Assembly: GCA_000727475.1 (NCBI GenBank)
Contig: KL647293.1
Span: 597,216 to 661,215 of the forward strand
Direction of reading: 5' to 3'
From: Sarcocystis neurona
Taxonomy: Eukaryota; Apicomplexa; Conoidasida; Eucoccidiorida; Sarcocystidae
Length of the DNA: 64,000 nt
Under the pieces are notes generated by a model. The model ran no database searches, had not been told where the DNA came from, and saw only the letters and a program-made list of their open reading frames with translations. A program made the translations under genes and the position numbers. Below, piece by piece: positions 32,401 to 39,700 of the stretch. Position 1 is the stretch's first letter. Each line of letters opens with the position of its first letter.

Positions 32401-34365
32401 CAAACACCAGAGACCGCGCCTCTGCTTGCTGCCGCGGATGTGGTAGCAGCACTTGCGGACAACGACGACAAGCGGGGGACTGAGGCGCAGGAGCAGCCCG
32501 CTGCAGCTGCTGCCACAGTCAAAGAGGAGGGAGCAGCGTATGCACTGCAGCAGCAGGCGCAGCTGCAGGCGCCGCTGCTGCTGCTGCTGGAAGGGCACCC
32601 TGCGCTTTCTTCACAGCAGCAGCACGAGCAGCAAGCGCTGTCGCCGACAGCGGTGACTACGACGGCAAAAGAAGATGGTACGCAGCACCTGCGGCGGGGA
32701 GACTCTCCTGCTGCTGCAGCAACCCCAGGGGAAGGCGCAGAGGGTATGGAAGGGGATGGAGCCGAGGCTTCCCCCGAAGAGCAGCAGGAGCTGCTGCAGG
32801 CGGTGTCTGAGGAGCTGGGACAGCAGAAGGCAGAAATTCTAGGACTAGAAGGAGAGGACGGCGGGGGAGCAGCCGTGGCTGCAGGCATCGGGGAGGTTCA
32901 CATGCTTGAAGAAGAGGAAGAAGAAGAAGAGGTCGACCCGGAGCAACAGCAGCAACGCAGAAAGCAAGAAGAGGCAGAAGAGGTTGAAGCTTCGCATCCG
33001 CTAGCCTTGGGCGAAGGCGACAACACTCTTCAACCAAGGGCACAGACCGGGGAGTCTCCGGAGGAACAGGAAGTAGAGGAGGAGGAAGAAGGAGAAGAGG
33101 AAGAAGTAAAAAGCCTGACAGTGAGTCAGCTGGTCGCGCACGAGGAGTTGGTGCGCAGGCAGGAGCAGCAGACGAGAGACGAGACGGAAGAGGCAGCTGG
33201 ATCCGCACACGCTGTTCACGTAGAGGTGGAAGCGGCGCCGATATCAACAGCAGGGGCTACTGGGCCTGGCAGCGGGACGGAGACTGCCAGTGCTGCAGCA
33301 GCAGGAAGTGATGTTACTGCAGCCCTACATCCTGCACCAGGAGCAGCAGCAGGGGACGCAGGTGCGGAAGAAGCCGACGGCGAGGAGGAGGAAGAGGAGG
33401 AGCCACCGCACGAAGAAGGTGAAGAAGAAGAAGTGAGCGAAGAGGACGGAGGGGACGCATCAGGTGCCTCTGGTGGGGAAGCAGGAGCAGCGTTGGTCGA
33501 AGGAGCAGCCAGGCAGGGCGGAGATCCACACCAGCGGCAGCAGCTACCGGAGGCGGAGCAACAACCGGACGCCAAGGAGCAGCAAGCGGAGCAGGAGCAG
33601 GAGGCCGAACAGGTGCAGCAAAGTGAACAGGAGGAGCAGCAGCAGCAGGCCGCCGCATATCGACAGCAGCAGAGGCACGGTCATCAGGAGGAACAGGAAG
33701 TCCACGAGGGAGAGCAGGAAGGACAGCAGCAAGAAATCGAAGAAGAAATGGAGGAGGAAGAAACAGGCGGGAGTCACGAGGAAGACGCAGAGGAAGAAGC
33801 AGGACGGGTACCCACCGGCAGTGCCCTGACCGATGAGTCGGTGAAGGAAGAGGGGTCTCAAGAGCGGGAGTCCACAAGTGCTGCCCGCGGTGCGGCACAC
33901 TCTGCTCCTGCTGTTGCTGCTGTTCCTCCTCCTGACGTTCCTGTCGTCGTTGAAGCTGCAATCGCTTCGCGTCTGCCAGACGCAGCGGCGAAAAGTGGCG
34001 AAGGCGAGGAGCTGCTGATCGAGGCTGACCAGCAGCCAGAAGTAGAAATGGAAGCGTCAGAGGGTCCCCAGGGACAGCCGCAGCGCGAGCAGCAGCAGCA
34101 TGACGACCAACAAGAGCAGGACGGGGAACCCCAGCAGGAACCACCCCATGATCAGGAGCAGCAAGAAGAGCAACCGCAGGACCCGCAACAACACGAAGAC
34201 CAACAGCAGCAGGAAAGTGAAGGAACGCAGCAGCACAGCTTTGTTGAGATGCAGCAACGAGGCGGCCAGGAGCAGCCCGAGCACCAAGCTGACCCGCACC
34301 TTTCAGAGCCACAAGAAGGACAACTACATGAGGAACAGCCGCAGGAGGAGGCTTCCGCTGAGTAG
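1..34365 (+). CDS. Giant multi-exon Gln/Ala/Glu-rich coiled-coil protein, 5' partial (15 exons)
   Basis: I do not recognise a named family. Fifteen open segments join in phase: 1-1159, 3051-3257, 5230-5580, 6779-6988, 9396-9610, 11661-12153, 14583-15199, 15880-16420, 17714-18045, 20804-20929, 23004-23376, 24687-24887, 26544-26648, 30130-30436 and 31883-34365. All fourteen junctions have GT-AG ends. Intron phases are 0,0,0,0,2,0,2,0,2,2,0,0,0,1, and each non-zero donor phase matches the next acceptor. The product is at least 2,572 residues of heptad-like Leu/Gln/Glu/Arg/Ala sequence with no enzymatic motif. It ends in an acidic Gln-rich tail of several hundred residues and a TAG stop at 34,363. 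The first exon is open to the left edge, so the start is missing. I infer a structural or scaffold coiled coil, perhaps cytoskeletal or centrosomal. A single gene is favoured over several because the phases close, but split models are possible and transcript data would decide. Confidence 0.7.
1745..2270. repeat. TA/TACA microsatellite with three copies of a GTATTCGTAGTAGCGTCTCTC box (intron 1)
   Basis: Runs of TATATACA alternate with three copies of a box near 1,830, 2,005 and 2,110 (TCGTAGTAGCGTCTCTCTCT core, the first diverged). The spacing is about 100-170 bases, so this is a degraded tandem array rather than a simple microsatellite. Confidence 0.7.
2690..3048 (+). repeat. CTG-rich tract ending at the exon 2 acceptor
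   Basis: About 360 bases of imperfect CTG/TTCTGCTGCTG on the + strand, running directly into the AG of exon 2. Exon 2 then has CAG polarity. The tract probably serves as an extended pyrimidine-type acceptor region. Confidence 0.75.
3051..3257 (+). CDS. Giant coiled-coil gene, exon 2
   Basis: The acceptor TTGCTGTTGCAG ends a CTG-rich tract, and the exon opens [12 protein letters not shown] in phase 0. It has 69 codons of charged coiled coil and ends RDNRKLVVL before a GTAAAG donor. A CGTGTTGCTGCTG minisatellite follows directly. Confidence 0.75.
3297..3500 (+). repeat. CGTGTTGCTGCTG minisatellite at the start of intron 2
   Basis: About ten imperfect copies of an 18-21 base unit around GCGTGTTGCTGCTGCT begin 40 bases after the exon 2 donor. 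In other frames it codes for Cys/Leu/Val-rich peptide with no sign of function. Confidence 0.7.
3650..4440. repeat. ~130-base degenerate tandem array (GAGAGATCCGTATATA units) in intron 2
   Basis: Units with a GTTGAGAGAGATCCGTA head, a GAGAGAGATA-rich body and a TATATATGT tail recur near 3,655, 3,801, 3,945, 4,031, 4,159, 4,287 and 4,382. Confidence 0.65.
5230..5580 (+). CDS. Giant coiled-coil gene, exon 3
   Basis: 117 codons in phase 0 between acceptor CTTCTGGTGTAG and donor GTGCGT. It opens [13 protein letters not shown] and passes through an Ala/Thr/Pro-rich break into ELEVKNYK. The middle part, about bases 5,340-5,540, is less repetitive than most of the protein, with [14 protein letters not shown] as a distinctive stretch that is useful for homology searches. 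Confidence 0.75.
6250..6776 (+). repeat. CTG-rich tract before exon 4
   Basis: About 520 bases dominated by CTG, GTTGCTGCTG and CTGCCG ending at the exon 4 acceptor. It stays open in several frames as Leu/Cys/Ala-rich sequence, which imitates membrane segments. Confidence 0.75.
6779..6988 (+). CDS. Giant coiled-coil gene, exon 4
   Basis: 70 codons in phase 0. The acceptor GGACTGCTGCAG follows about 500 bases of CTG-rich intron, and the donor is GTGGGG, a weak variant. It opens [19 protein letters not shown], which is low in repeats, then coiled coil to CQASALQ. The Leu-rich sequence that appears upstream in the same frame is the intron's CTG tract, not a membrane segment. Confidence 0.7.
7015..7860. 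repeat. TACATA/TATG microsatellite in intron 4
   Basis: Nearly continuous alternation of TACATACATATA and TATATGTA for over 500 bases, then patchy to 7,860. Confidence 0.75.
7930..8250 (+). other. CAG-rich stretch in intron 4, possible unplaced exon
   Basis: CAG polarity like an exon. One frame reads [19 protein letters not shown] from about 8,070, after CATCAG. I could not find donor and acceptor sites that return to phase 0 for exon 5, so I leave it outside the gene model. It may be a decayed or alternative exon. Confidence 0.3.
8580..9393 (+). repeat. CTG/CTCCTGCTGCCG tract before exon 5
   Basis: Contains a regular array of CTGCTCCTCCTGCTGCCG-like units at 8,840-8,960 and more CTG runs to the exon 5 acceptor, with a short non-repeat gap near 9,000-9,110. 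Confidence 0.7.
9396..9610 (+). CDS. Giant coiled-coil gene, exon 5
   Basis: The acceptor TTGCGCATCGCAG ends a long CTG-rich tract. The exon opens [19 protein letters not shown] and runs to SYADLLEHN. The frame meets TAG at 9,612, but a GTAGGA donor at 9,611 leaves phase 2, and the next exon at 11,661 enters in phase 2, giving [14 protein letters not shown] across the join. I therefore read the TAG as intronic. An alternative phase-0 donor, GTAGGA at 9,519, would skip the conserved-looking end. Confidence 0.65.
9655..9775 (+). repeat. CAG/CGACAG repeat just inside intron 5
   Basis: CAGCAGCGACAGCAGCAG repeats for 120 bases after the exon 5 donor. It reads as Gln/Arg in the exon 5 frame but lies beyond the TAG at 9,612, so I place it in the intron. 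It is an exception to the rule that introns carry the CTG strand. Confidence 0.6.
10020..10910. repeat. TATA/TACA microsatellite blocks in intron 5
   Basis: Two blocks of TATATATA and TATGTA repeats (10,020-10,490 and 10,670-10,910) separated by about 180 bases of ordinary sequence. Confidence 0.7.
11661..12153 (+). CDS. Giant coiled-coil gene, exon 6
   Basis: Enters in phase 2 after GGCGTGCAG and leaves in phase 0 at LLDQ before GTGCGT. It holds long Leu/Gln heptads ([19 protein letters not shown]), then a Glu run of nine and an Arg/Ser patch near 12,060. An alternative phase-0 acceptor lies at 11,685, after CTGCTGCAG. Confidence 0.72.
12485..12990. repeat. CACACA/TATATA microsatellite in intron 6
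   Basis: Mixed TATACATA, ACACAC and CCCACAC runs, with a C-rich centre near 12,780-12,825. Confidence 0.65.
13013..13045 (+). CDS. Possible 33-base micro-exon within intron 6 of the giant coiled-coil gene
   Basis: A strong acceptor (TATCGATCTTCTCAG) precedes [11 protein letters not shown], followed by GTGAAT as donor. It is phase 0 at both ends, so it would fit between LLDQ and LDEVAALL without breaking the frame. The segment is short and in the middle of an AT/GT-rich intron, so chance is not excluded. Confidence 0.28.
13316..13392 (+). repeat. G-rich tandem repeat, G-quadruplex candidate (intron 6)
   Basis: Units of about 20 bases with core GTGTGGGGTGGGGGTG are repeated three to four times. 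They provide many G runs of four or five on the sense strand within 77 bases, enough for an intronic RNA or DNA quadruplex. Confidence 0.7.
14583..15199 (+). CDS. Giant coiled-coil gene, exon 7
   Basis: The acceptor TTTTTTTCTTTCAG is the best classical polypyrimidine acceptor in the locus. The exon enters in phase 0 at [14 protein letters not shown] and runs 205 codons of regular Gln-rich coiled coil to KELLEKVK. The donor GTACGC at 15,200 leaves phase 2, which matches the next exon. A donor five bases earlier (GTGAAG, phase 0) is the alternative. Confidence 0.75.
15285..15660 (+). repeat. CTG-rich tract in intron 7
   Basis: CTGCTGCTG runs with interruptions between exons 7 and 8, followed by a CTTCTCC-rich stretch to about 15,750. 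Together they make the whole intron pyrimidine-type. Confidence 0.7.
15880..16420 (+). CDS. Giant coiled-coil gene, exon 8
   Basis: The acceptor CTTCATACGTCAG enters in phase 2, completing Lys, then [18 protein letters not shown] Gly/Ala/Ser-rich linker (about 15,960-16,160) separates two coiled coils; the second ends [12 protein letters not shown] before GTAATA. TA/TACA microsatellite begins 30 bases into the intron. Confidence 0.72.
16445..16930. repeat. TATACA microsatellite at the start of intron 8
   Basis: Starts 25 bases after the exon 8 donor; TATATACATA and TGTATATATG alternate, with short unique inserts near 16,590 and 16,680. Confidence 0.7.
17400..17680 (+). repeat. CTG tract before exon 9
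   Basis: Contains the purest CTG run of the window (about 17,514-17,660, CTGCTGTTGCTGCTA units) and ends about 50 bases before the exon 9 acceptor. Confidence 0.75.
17714..18045 (+). CDS. Giant coiled-coil gene, exon 9
   Basis: Enters in phase 0 after TTACGAGGTCAG, downstream of a dense CTG tract, at [16 protein letters not shown]. It ends WRREK with a weak GTTAGC donor in phase 2. That donor is supported because the next exon enters in phase 2 and continues [10 protein letters not shown], restoring Lys at the join. Confidence 0.7.
18570..19245 (+). repeat. CTCTGTCTCCC array in intron 9
   Basis: About 675 bases of CTGTCTCCCTCTGTCTCT-type units with a unit length near 12-18 and higher-order copies. 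The antisense strand is open over 275 codons (Arg/Glu/Gly/Thr-rich) only because the repeat lacks stops. Confidence 0.8.
19935..20600. repeat. ATAGATATA microsatellite in intron 9
   Basis: TATAGATATAGATA units, distinct from the TACATA type of other introns, for about 660 bases up to 200 bases before exon 10. Confidence 0.75.
20804..20929 (+). CDS. Giant coiled-coil gene, exon 10
   Basis: Enters in phase 2 after CCGCTTGAGCAG and codes [13 protein letters not shown] to AATLRT plus two bases of Pro. The GTAAGC donor at 20,930 is strong. The in-frame TAA at 20,931 overlaps the donor, so without splicing the frame would end here; with splicing the next exon supplies G to finish Pro in phase. Confidence 0.68.
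20945..21190 (+). repeat. CCACCATCACC array at the start of intron 10
   Basis: CACCACCAC and CACCATC units begin about 25 bases after the exon 10 donor. A similar array follows exon 11. Confidence 0.7.
21255..21715 (+). repeat. CTTCCTGTCTCCC minisatellite in intron 10
   Basis: Units of 15-18 bases around TCTCTTCCCGTCTCCCCTT, with a longer duplicated segment at about 21,270 and 21,350. Antisense frames are open for 170 codons without being genes. Confidence 0.75.
21890..22225. repeat. ~65-base tandem repeat with CACACGTATACGT core (intron 10)
   Basis: Units containing GCTTCACACACACGTATACGT and GGCTCCCTCTGTATACATA recur near 21,910, 22,010, 22,090 and 22,165. Confidence 0.65.
23004..23376 (+). 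CDS. Giant coiled-coil gene, exon 11
   Basis: The acceptor GTTTGCTGCAG enters in phase 2. An Ala/Gly-rich opening is followed by [18 protein letters not shown] and coiled coil to [11 protein letters not shown] before a GTACGT donor, phase 0. This exon contains little poly-Gln and is one of the better probes for orthologues. Confidence 0.72.
23400..23620 (+). repeat. CACCACCATCATC array at the start of intron 11
   Basis: Starts about 20 bases after the exon 11 donor and resembles the array that follows exon 10 in motif and position. Confidence 0.7.
24687..24887 (+). CDS. Giant coiled-coil gene, exon 12
   Basis: Phase 0 after GTCGTCGCCTCCAG at [17 protein letters not shown], ending VLKKFQG before GTACGG. 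An alternative phase-0 donor (GTGTTG at 24,867) would remove seven residues. Both keep the frame. Confidence 0.7.
25070..25715 (+). repeat. CTGCTGCTGCGTCGG-type repeat in intron 12
   Basis: About 650 bases of CTG-rich sequence. At 25,430-25,710 a larger unit (GCTGCTGCTCGCTGCTGCGTCGG, about 50 bases) recurs six or more times. Confidence 0.7.
26544..26648 (+). CDS. Giant coiled-coil gene, exon 13
   Basis: A 35-codon exon in phase 0 after [32 protein letters not shown] to LLAAQR, donor GTAGGC. Short, but it continues the heptad pattern and closes in phase at both ends. Confidence 0.68.
27170..27760 (+). repeat. GTA/AGT triplet array in intron 13
   Basis: About 590 bases dominated by GTAGTAGTA with GGT and TGG interruptions. 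It is open in three forward frames (Ser-, Val- or stop-rich depending on frame) and is the only long triplet array in the window not built on CAG/CTG or CTT. Confidence 0.8.
27800..28010. repeat. ~75-base tandem repeat, three copies (intron 13)
   Basis: Copies share an AGAGAGTAGTGACTCGCGCCCCGG-like head and a GATGCTTGA.ACGCA body, near 27,820, 27,930 and 27,990; the copies have diverged. Confidence 0.55.
28260..28960. repeat. ~60-base minisatellite (GAGACTGTAGAGAGA head) in intron 13
   Basis: At least ten copies of a unit that opens TGAGACTGTAGAGAGAGA and continues GTGTATC-TCTGTCAGTCTGTCTATATAT. Heads lie near 28,285, 28,348, 28,406, 28,470, 28,530, 28,650, 28,713, 28,770, 28,820 and 28,950. 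Confidence 0.75.
29755..30045. repeat. Pair of ~95-base diverged direct repeats (intron 13)
   Basis: Segments at about 29,762-29,853 and 29,930-30,022 share the order AGAAGGAAGGAC-AGGAA-GTTGGCTGGTC, a GAATT motif, TTTCCCTATT and GTCGTGCGTG. A TATA microsatellite separates them. Confidence 0.6.
30130..30436 (+). CDS. Giant coiled-coil gene, exon 14
   Basis: Phase 0 after GTGGTGACTCAG at [14 protein letters not shown]. It contains a seven-residue repeat based on QLQQQTQ and ends in an Ala run with a strong GTAAGG donor in phase 1. The upstream in-frame ATG at 30,046 gives a signal-peptide-like Leu/Cys stretch, but that is the CTG-rich acceptor tract. Confidence 0.7.
31883..34365 (+). CDS. Giant coiled-coil gene, terminal exon 15 with acidic Gln-rich tail
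   Basis: Enters in phase 1 after GGGGTGGTTGCAG, completing Ala, and stays open for 827 codons to TAG at 34,363. The first ~200 residues are Gln/Leu coiled coil ([15 protein letters not shown]). The rest is probably disordered: several Glu runs (8 near 32,920; others near 33,090 and 33,390), Gln-rich repeats, and a final stretch rich in EQPQ-like pairs. One uninterrupted 2.5 kb frame of such sequence is strong evidence for selection. It stops at the border with the repeat-poor block. Confidence 0.8.
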
Positions 34366-36700
34366 AAGCCTTTGGCGCCTTCTCACGACACGGGGAGGAA
34401 AGGAAGACGTGTAACGGAAAACAGAGGAGACAAAAGGGGTGGCTGCTGGTAACGCCGAACGCTTGCGATCAGGCGGATAAAACTGTTCACTAGGGAAAAA
34501 ACCTAAGTGCCTCCCCAAGCGCGCACTTCCGTTGACGTACTTACACGCGTAGTCTTAACAAATTCGAGCGGTGTGTTTGAGTGATGTACGTATAGTGTGT
34601 GTGTTGTCGATGGAGCTGTGTTGTCGTTGGAGAGAAATTCTCCGATTCTTGACGCGCCGTCGTCGTAGTAGTAATAGTAGTAGTAACGACGAACCTTGTG
34701 CGTAGCGGAGTTCCTGTGTGATACACGTTCCGCTGTGGTTCTACGTGGAGCAATTCTCTACTGGGTGACTTATTTGGGTACGTCGGGGGCGATGTTCGCG
34801 CGCACAGCGCAGTATGGGCGGATCGGTCTTTGCCTATTTACTTACCTGCTGATATTTCCACGCAAGGTAGACCGTGTTTGTGCAACATTCACGCGTCGAC
34901 CGTCTGCAAATTTTCCGTCAGTAGTGTGTCGTTGGGCCCGGCAATCCCGCGGGTTCGGCTGGGATGACTACTCCGCGCTAGGTGGATTACGGTCCTCATC
35001 CACTTACTACCATGCTATTCGTTTCTCATGCAGGGGCGTTCGCGGTCCCTGACTGCGGTCTGTTTACGTGTTGTGCCTTGCAATTCTGCAGAATAGCGTA
35101 CAAACTCGTTTGTTCTCACAGTCTACGTTGCTGGCACTTCGTGTGACAGCCATATGAGCTTCGCTCTTTTGTTCGTCTACCACGTGTCAGGGAATTTCAA
35201 CACGTGTGTGTATACATGCGTATACTCGTGCGACGGGATTCAGACATACTTTTCCCAGTTTGACTCTGTAGTTTGTTTGCGTTTCACACATTCGCTGGCC
35301 GTCGGACCAGCTATCCACTGCGAAAAACGCGACTTCAGCGCTGCCGTAAACAGCGGGTAAGAGCTGGCGTCACTAGCCTGTAGCCACTCGGCGGAAAATC
35401 GGACACACAGGTCTTAAACTGTGTGCTATCGATCGTTTAAACCATGAGGAAGAAGTGCCGCACTTTCCTACGATCACGACTCCACCAACCCAACATTGCC
35501 TCCTCCGCGCTACCACTTCCCTGTAAACTCCTCAAACAAGTGCGACTGGTAGGTCCGGCCTGGTCCTCGTGTCAGTGGCACAGTCTCCTTGCATCACGTG
35601 TGACGAATGTTATCATACGAGAACTACCAACACTTCTGCTGCGATTACCCTCAACACGCCCCTGGGGAACTAAGAATAGGGCTGCCAGTACCCCTTTTCC
35701 AATTTTAAGATTTTGAAACTCTTGCAGACTGTCCGTGCTAGGGGACAGTTCAGGTGTACGTCCGTCCGTAGTCGATTGTGCTCCGCACAAGACGCCCTAT
35801 GATACCGCAGACGCTTTCGCTCAAGTAGCTGCGCAGCGCTTGTTGCTGTAGAGCTCGTATATGTCAGACACCTGCTTTACGGATCCGCTGCACCGCATGA
35901 GACACACGTGGGTGAAACATGAAAAAGGCACAGTAGGGAACAGCAAGCGCTTAGCACATCTGCCTGCGGCGAGCAGAACAGCGTGAATTCTCCATCGCTA
36001 CCGACAGCAAAACGAGGATCGATGGCGGCTGCTCCTTCCTTGAATATGCCTGTCCTGTCGCCCGGGGGGGGTGGCACTGAGAGCAAACAGTGCAAGAGCT
36101 GCACTGCTGCACGGTCGCTTCATCATCACACGTGGCCAACGTAGTCCCAGACGTCTCCGCCACCGAGTAAGACGGTGTTGCTCTATACGGTGTATTTTCC
36201 CGGACGGTAATAGCCACGCTTTTGTGGCTCCGAGACTGCGCCCTTATTTCCATGCTGTGTACAATCCGTCTAATCTCCAAGCTAAATGAGGTTACTGCCA
36301 TTTGCGACGCCGTGAATCATTCTGGTCTCCAGCGTCTTGCGCTTTTACACGCCAATACATGAGTGTCTGGCAAGAGACTTCTAACAATGGAGAATGAAGC
36401 CCGGGTAGTTTGCTCGACGCGGGTAGCACGCAGGCCGTGATGCAATTTGGTGAGGAGAGTCCACACGCTCTCAGGCGTTCGTCTGCTGCAGTTGTACAGT
36501 ACTACTACTACTACCACCACCACTTCCAGAGCCAGAGCAATGCGAGACGTGTATGCTCCTTCTTTTACTACTAGAGTGGCTACAGGTGTTGCTACCGCAT
36601 CTGCTGCGGGTACCGGACTGACCTTCTAGCACTGCTGCCTCTACAACTGCAACCTCTTCAACTACTGCCTCTTCAGCTACTTGCGCACTCCGTCTTTACA
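34366..36700. other. Repeat-poor intergenic block, part 1: no gene seen
   Basis: Immediately after the giant gene stop the CAG/CTG signature ends. Frames are short and interrupted on both strands; the longest, at 34,696-35,052 on +, has 118 codons and no recognisable motif. Two short ATG-free triplet runs, GTA at 34,664-34,690 and ACT/ACC at 36,498-36,530, are the only repeats. The 3' UTR and polyadenylation site of the giant gene must lie in the first few hundred bases, but I cannot place them. Confidence 0.6.
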
Positions 36701-39700
36701 GCTGGCATAGTAATCGCGTTACTATTCGCAACGATATGCAAAAGAAAGGCCGCCTTTCCATCTAGCGTTACGAGAGGGATGGCCGCATTATTGTCGGTAT
36801 CACAGCTCGTTGTTTGTACTGCGGACCTCGTGCTCGCTCTTGTTTTCTCACCTCCGTTGTAGTTTCGATTTTTCTTTGATGCCACGTGTCACTGACCTCT
36901 TCTGCAGTCCCACTCAAGCGCGGCCTCCTTTTCTCGATGCTACTACTTGCTGCCTGCTGCAGAGATTCTTCGCACGCTCACGACGCAGTTGCCTGGCGCC
37001 TTGCGTAGAATGCACTGTGTGTTTCTGTGTATTTGCAGCGTTCGAGACCATTACAGACCATCGAAATTAGTTGCCCACGTCTGTGGCCATCTGTTCTTGT
37101 TAGCCTCACGGACGTTATACCTGGTTCGATTGTCTGCGAGTATGACCTGTGAGAGTTTATCATTTGCGTGCGTGTTGAAGTTGTACGACAGACTGTTGTC
37201 TCGTTCTGGTAGAGACAGCATGTATGCCCTTTAACAACGGTCGCCTTGTCTTAGTAAAGGCTACACGCACGTCATAGGCTACACAAACTTCTTCGCACAA
37301 CTGTCGTCCCATCACAACAGGGGCACGATGCACCTCCTTCAGCGAGTGAGGTCCTGCGCGGATATTACGTGGAAGAACACCACGTGCCAAGCGTAACCTG
37401 TGAGATATGGCGTCCCGCATTGGACCCATAGACAAGTCGAAAACTGCAGTCACCTGTTTTTCTTACTATACGAGTGCATCACGAATCATGTAAGAAGCTG
37501 CGAGGTCCCTACATTTTGATCTCTGAAGCCGCTTTTCGCTCTGAACATTGTCGTGGGCTATTTGCGATCACGACCCGTAATAGTTTCAGGGCCCATGCAA
37601 TATAAACTAGTCAGACGGGTAACATATTCGAACCTCCCGTTCCGCACCTACTGCCTACAGGCGTTTCTGGGCCACACTGTGCGAATGTGGAGCGGCGAGC
37701 TTTTAAAATTGGGTTTGGAGCACCCGAGAAGAGTTACCAGGTACGCGCAACGATAAATGAAGTGTGTAGGAATCAACAGAACGGCAGACTACGCGAGAAC
37801 CCTAGGGACTACAATTGTTGTCTGACACGGGCAGCTGTGTTACTTTAGTTATCGCACCAACGAAGATCCGCGAAAGAACGAGCAGTGTTTTGCAACAAAA
37901 TAAACTCCCGAAGTCTAGAACTCGAGGCTCACGCACAGGCCCTGGCACACCGATACACTTCGAAAACACCAGAGTCGCTCTCGTGCACTTTCATCCGCAT
38001 ATTTAAAGACTCTCGAGAAGTGGTGGCTCTTGCACGCTTTCACCTGTATAAACTGGCGCAGACATGCGTCACAGGAACGGCACAGCTGTACAACGAATGC
38101 ACCGCTGAAGTGTGTTGCTTTGCGCCCACCGCCATTCCCACCGGCTTGCAAGCATTACGGGTATACCATCAAAGTGGCGATTCACGGCAAGTATCCTCCT
38201 GCGCTCTTGGATTGATCTGAGCTTTCTTACGTCCTCTGGGCTGTCGGAAACGCAGGTGAGTAGAAGAAGCAGACTGGGGGAAAAGGGCACAATTCTCTAC
38301 CAGAGCGCATTTGCTCAATTTTGGTGGCCCTGAACTGTATTCCACGTGGACCAGCGGCGTATGAGCCTTCAGCCCTACACTTTGCTGACTGCAGAGATCA
38401 TAGCTCAAGGCAAAGAGTTTACTCCACATCGGGTAAATGGGGGTACAAAGTGCGTAGTGTGGAGCGTGCGAGTGACGATTGACAAGAAGATGTTTCTCCT
38501 CAACGCAGCACGCCCCAGAGGAATGAGGTATTCTATAACAGCTGTAAAACGTACATCTCAGCGGAGGATCGGGCACTGCAGTCATCTGATCGAGTGCACG
38601 GTGTACACGTCGCAAACTGCTGCGCACTGTCGTAACGCATAGCAGATCCCTGCAGTAAGACCATACTTGCCAGATGTTAAAGCAGAGAATTTGCCCTACG
38701 TTGCACCCACCCTGGAAGGGGGCGCTTCTGTATGGTGTGGTTGCAGCTGTGCCATTTGCAAGAAGACCGGTTACAGTTAATTCAGAGCCTATAGCACAGC
38801 ACGTTTGGAGGTGCTCGGAAAGCTGTGAGGCTTTCCTCCTTTGTCGTAGGGCTTCACGTGTACGTACCTGTAAATATAAGTTGCGTTGCAAGATCTATGT
38901 ATCTGTGTACGTATAGAGATATGCGCCTAGATCAGTAGATACATTTACTGTAGTGATACATACTTATGATGTGTGGCTAACCTGTGCATCTGGGGGCTCC
39001 ACCGTGATTCCCGGAGTCCACAGCGATGACGAATAGTCCACTACACGTCACTTGATTCTACAAATATCGCTGGGCACAGCTGAACAGGGCAAAAGACCGT
39101 TCCTGCATGATTTCAAAGCATACACCCAACGCCGCAGTAGTTTACACCCAGGAAACCGGGAGTAAGCGCCGAATTCCGGCGGAAACAACCAGCTGGATAG
39201 AACTTTTCTGTTTCGAAGCATTAACGTGCGCCGTTGTAATTCTTTTCTCCTGTGTTGCTGGCTCTACACATTTGCAGAAGGGACAAAGTCAGCATCAAGC
39301 GCATGCGAGGCGTGCGATGTGTGCCACAGCAACAGCAGATTTCCCTTCTTTTCGAGCGTGGCTGACAAACAACACTATCATGCAGGAGACATGCACATAC
39401 AAACCGGAACGCGAGACATTTTCGCCCGACATGGTTTGCTTAACAGCAATAACAAAATCTCCTCAGTTGCAGTCAGGTTTCTGGTTATGTTCCCTGCGTC
39501 ATGATGAAGAAGGCGCCTTGCTGAGCAGAACGGGGAGAGTGCATTGTTCACCTGTAAGGCTGCGAGGTCGTGACAAGTCTGCGCTAGTGACTCGGGCGGG
39601 ATAGTGGAGAAGATAGCATCAACGCTCGCCTTGAAACAGACGACGTGACTGCTGTAGGAGCATTTAGTTCCAGGCAAGCGAGTTGGCCTGTATGCGCATG

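Noticed and set aside
38169..38891. 240-codon minus-strand ORF, the longest in the repeat-poor block
   Set aside because: No recognisable domain or repeat structure, irregular composition, and of a length that can occur by chance in 14 kb read in six frames.
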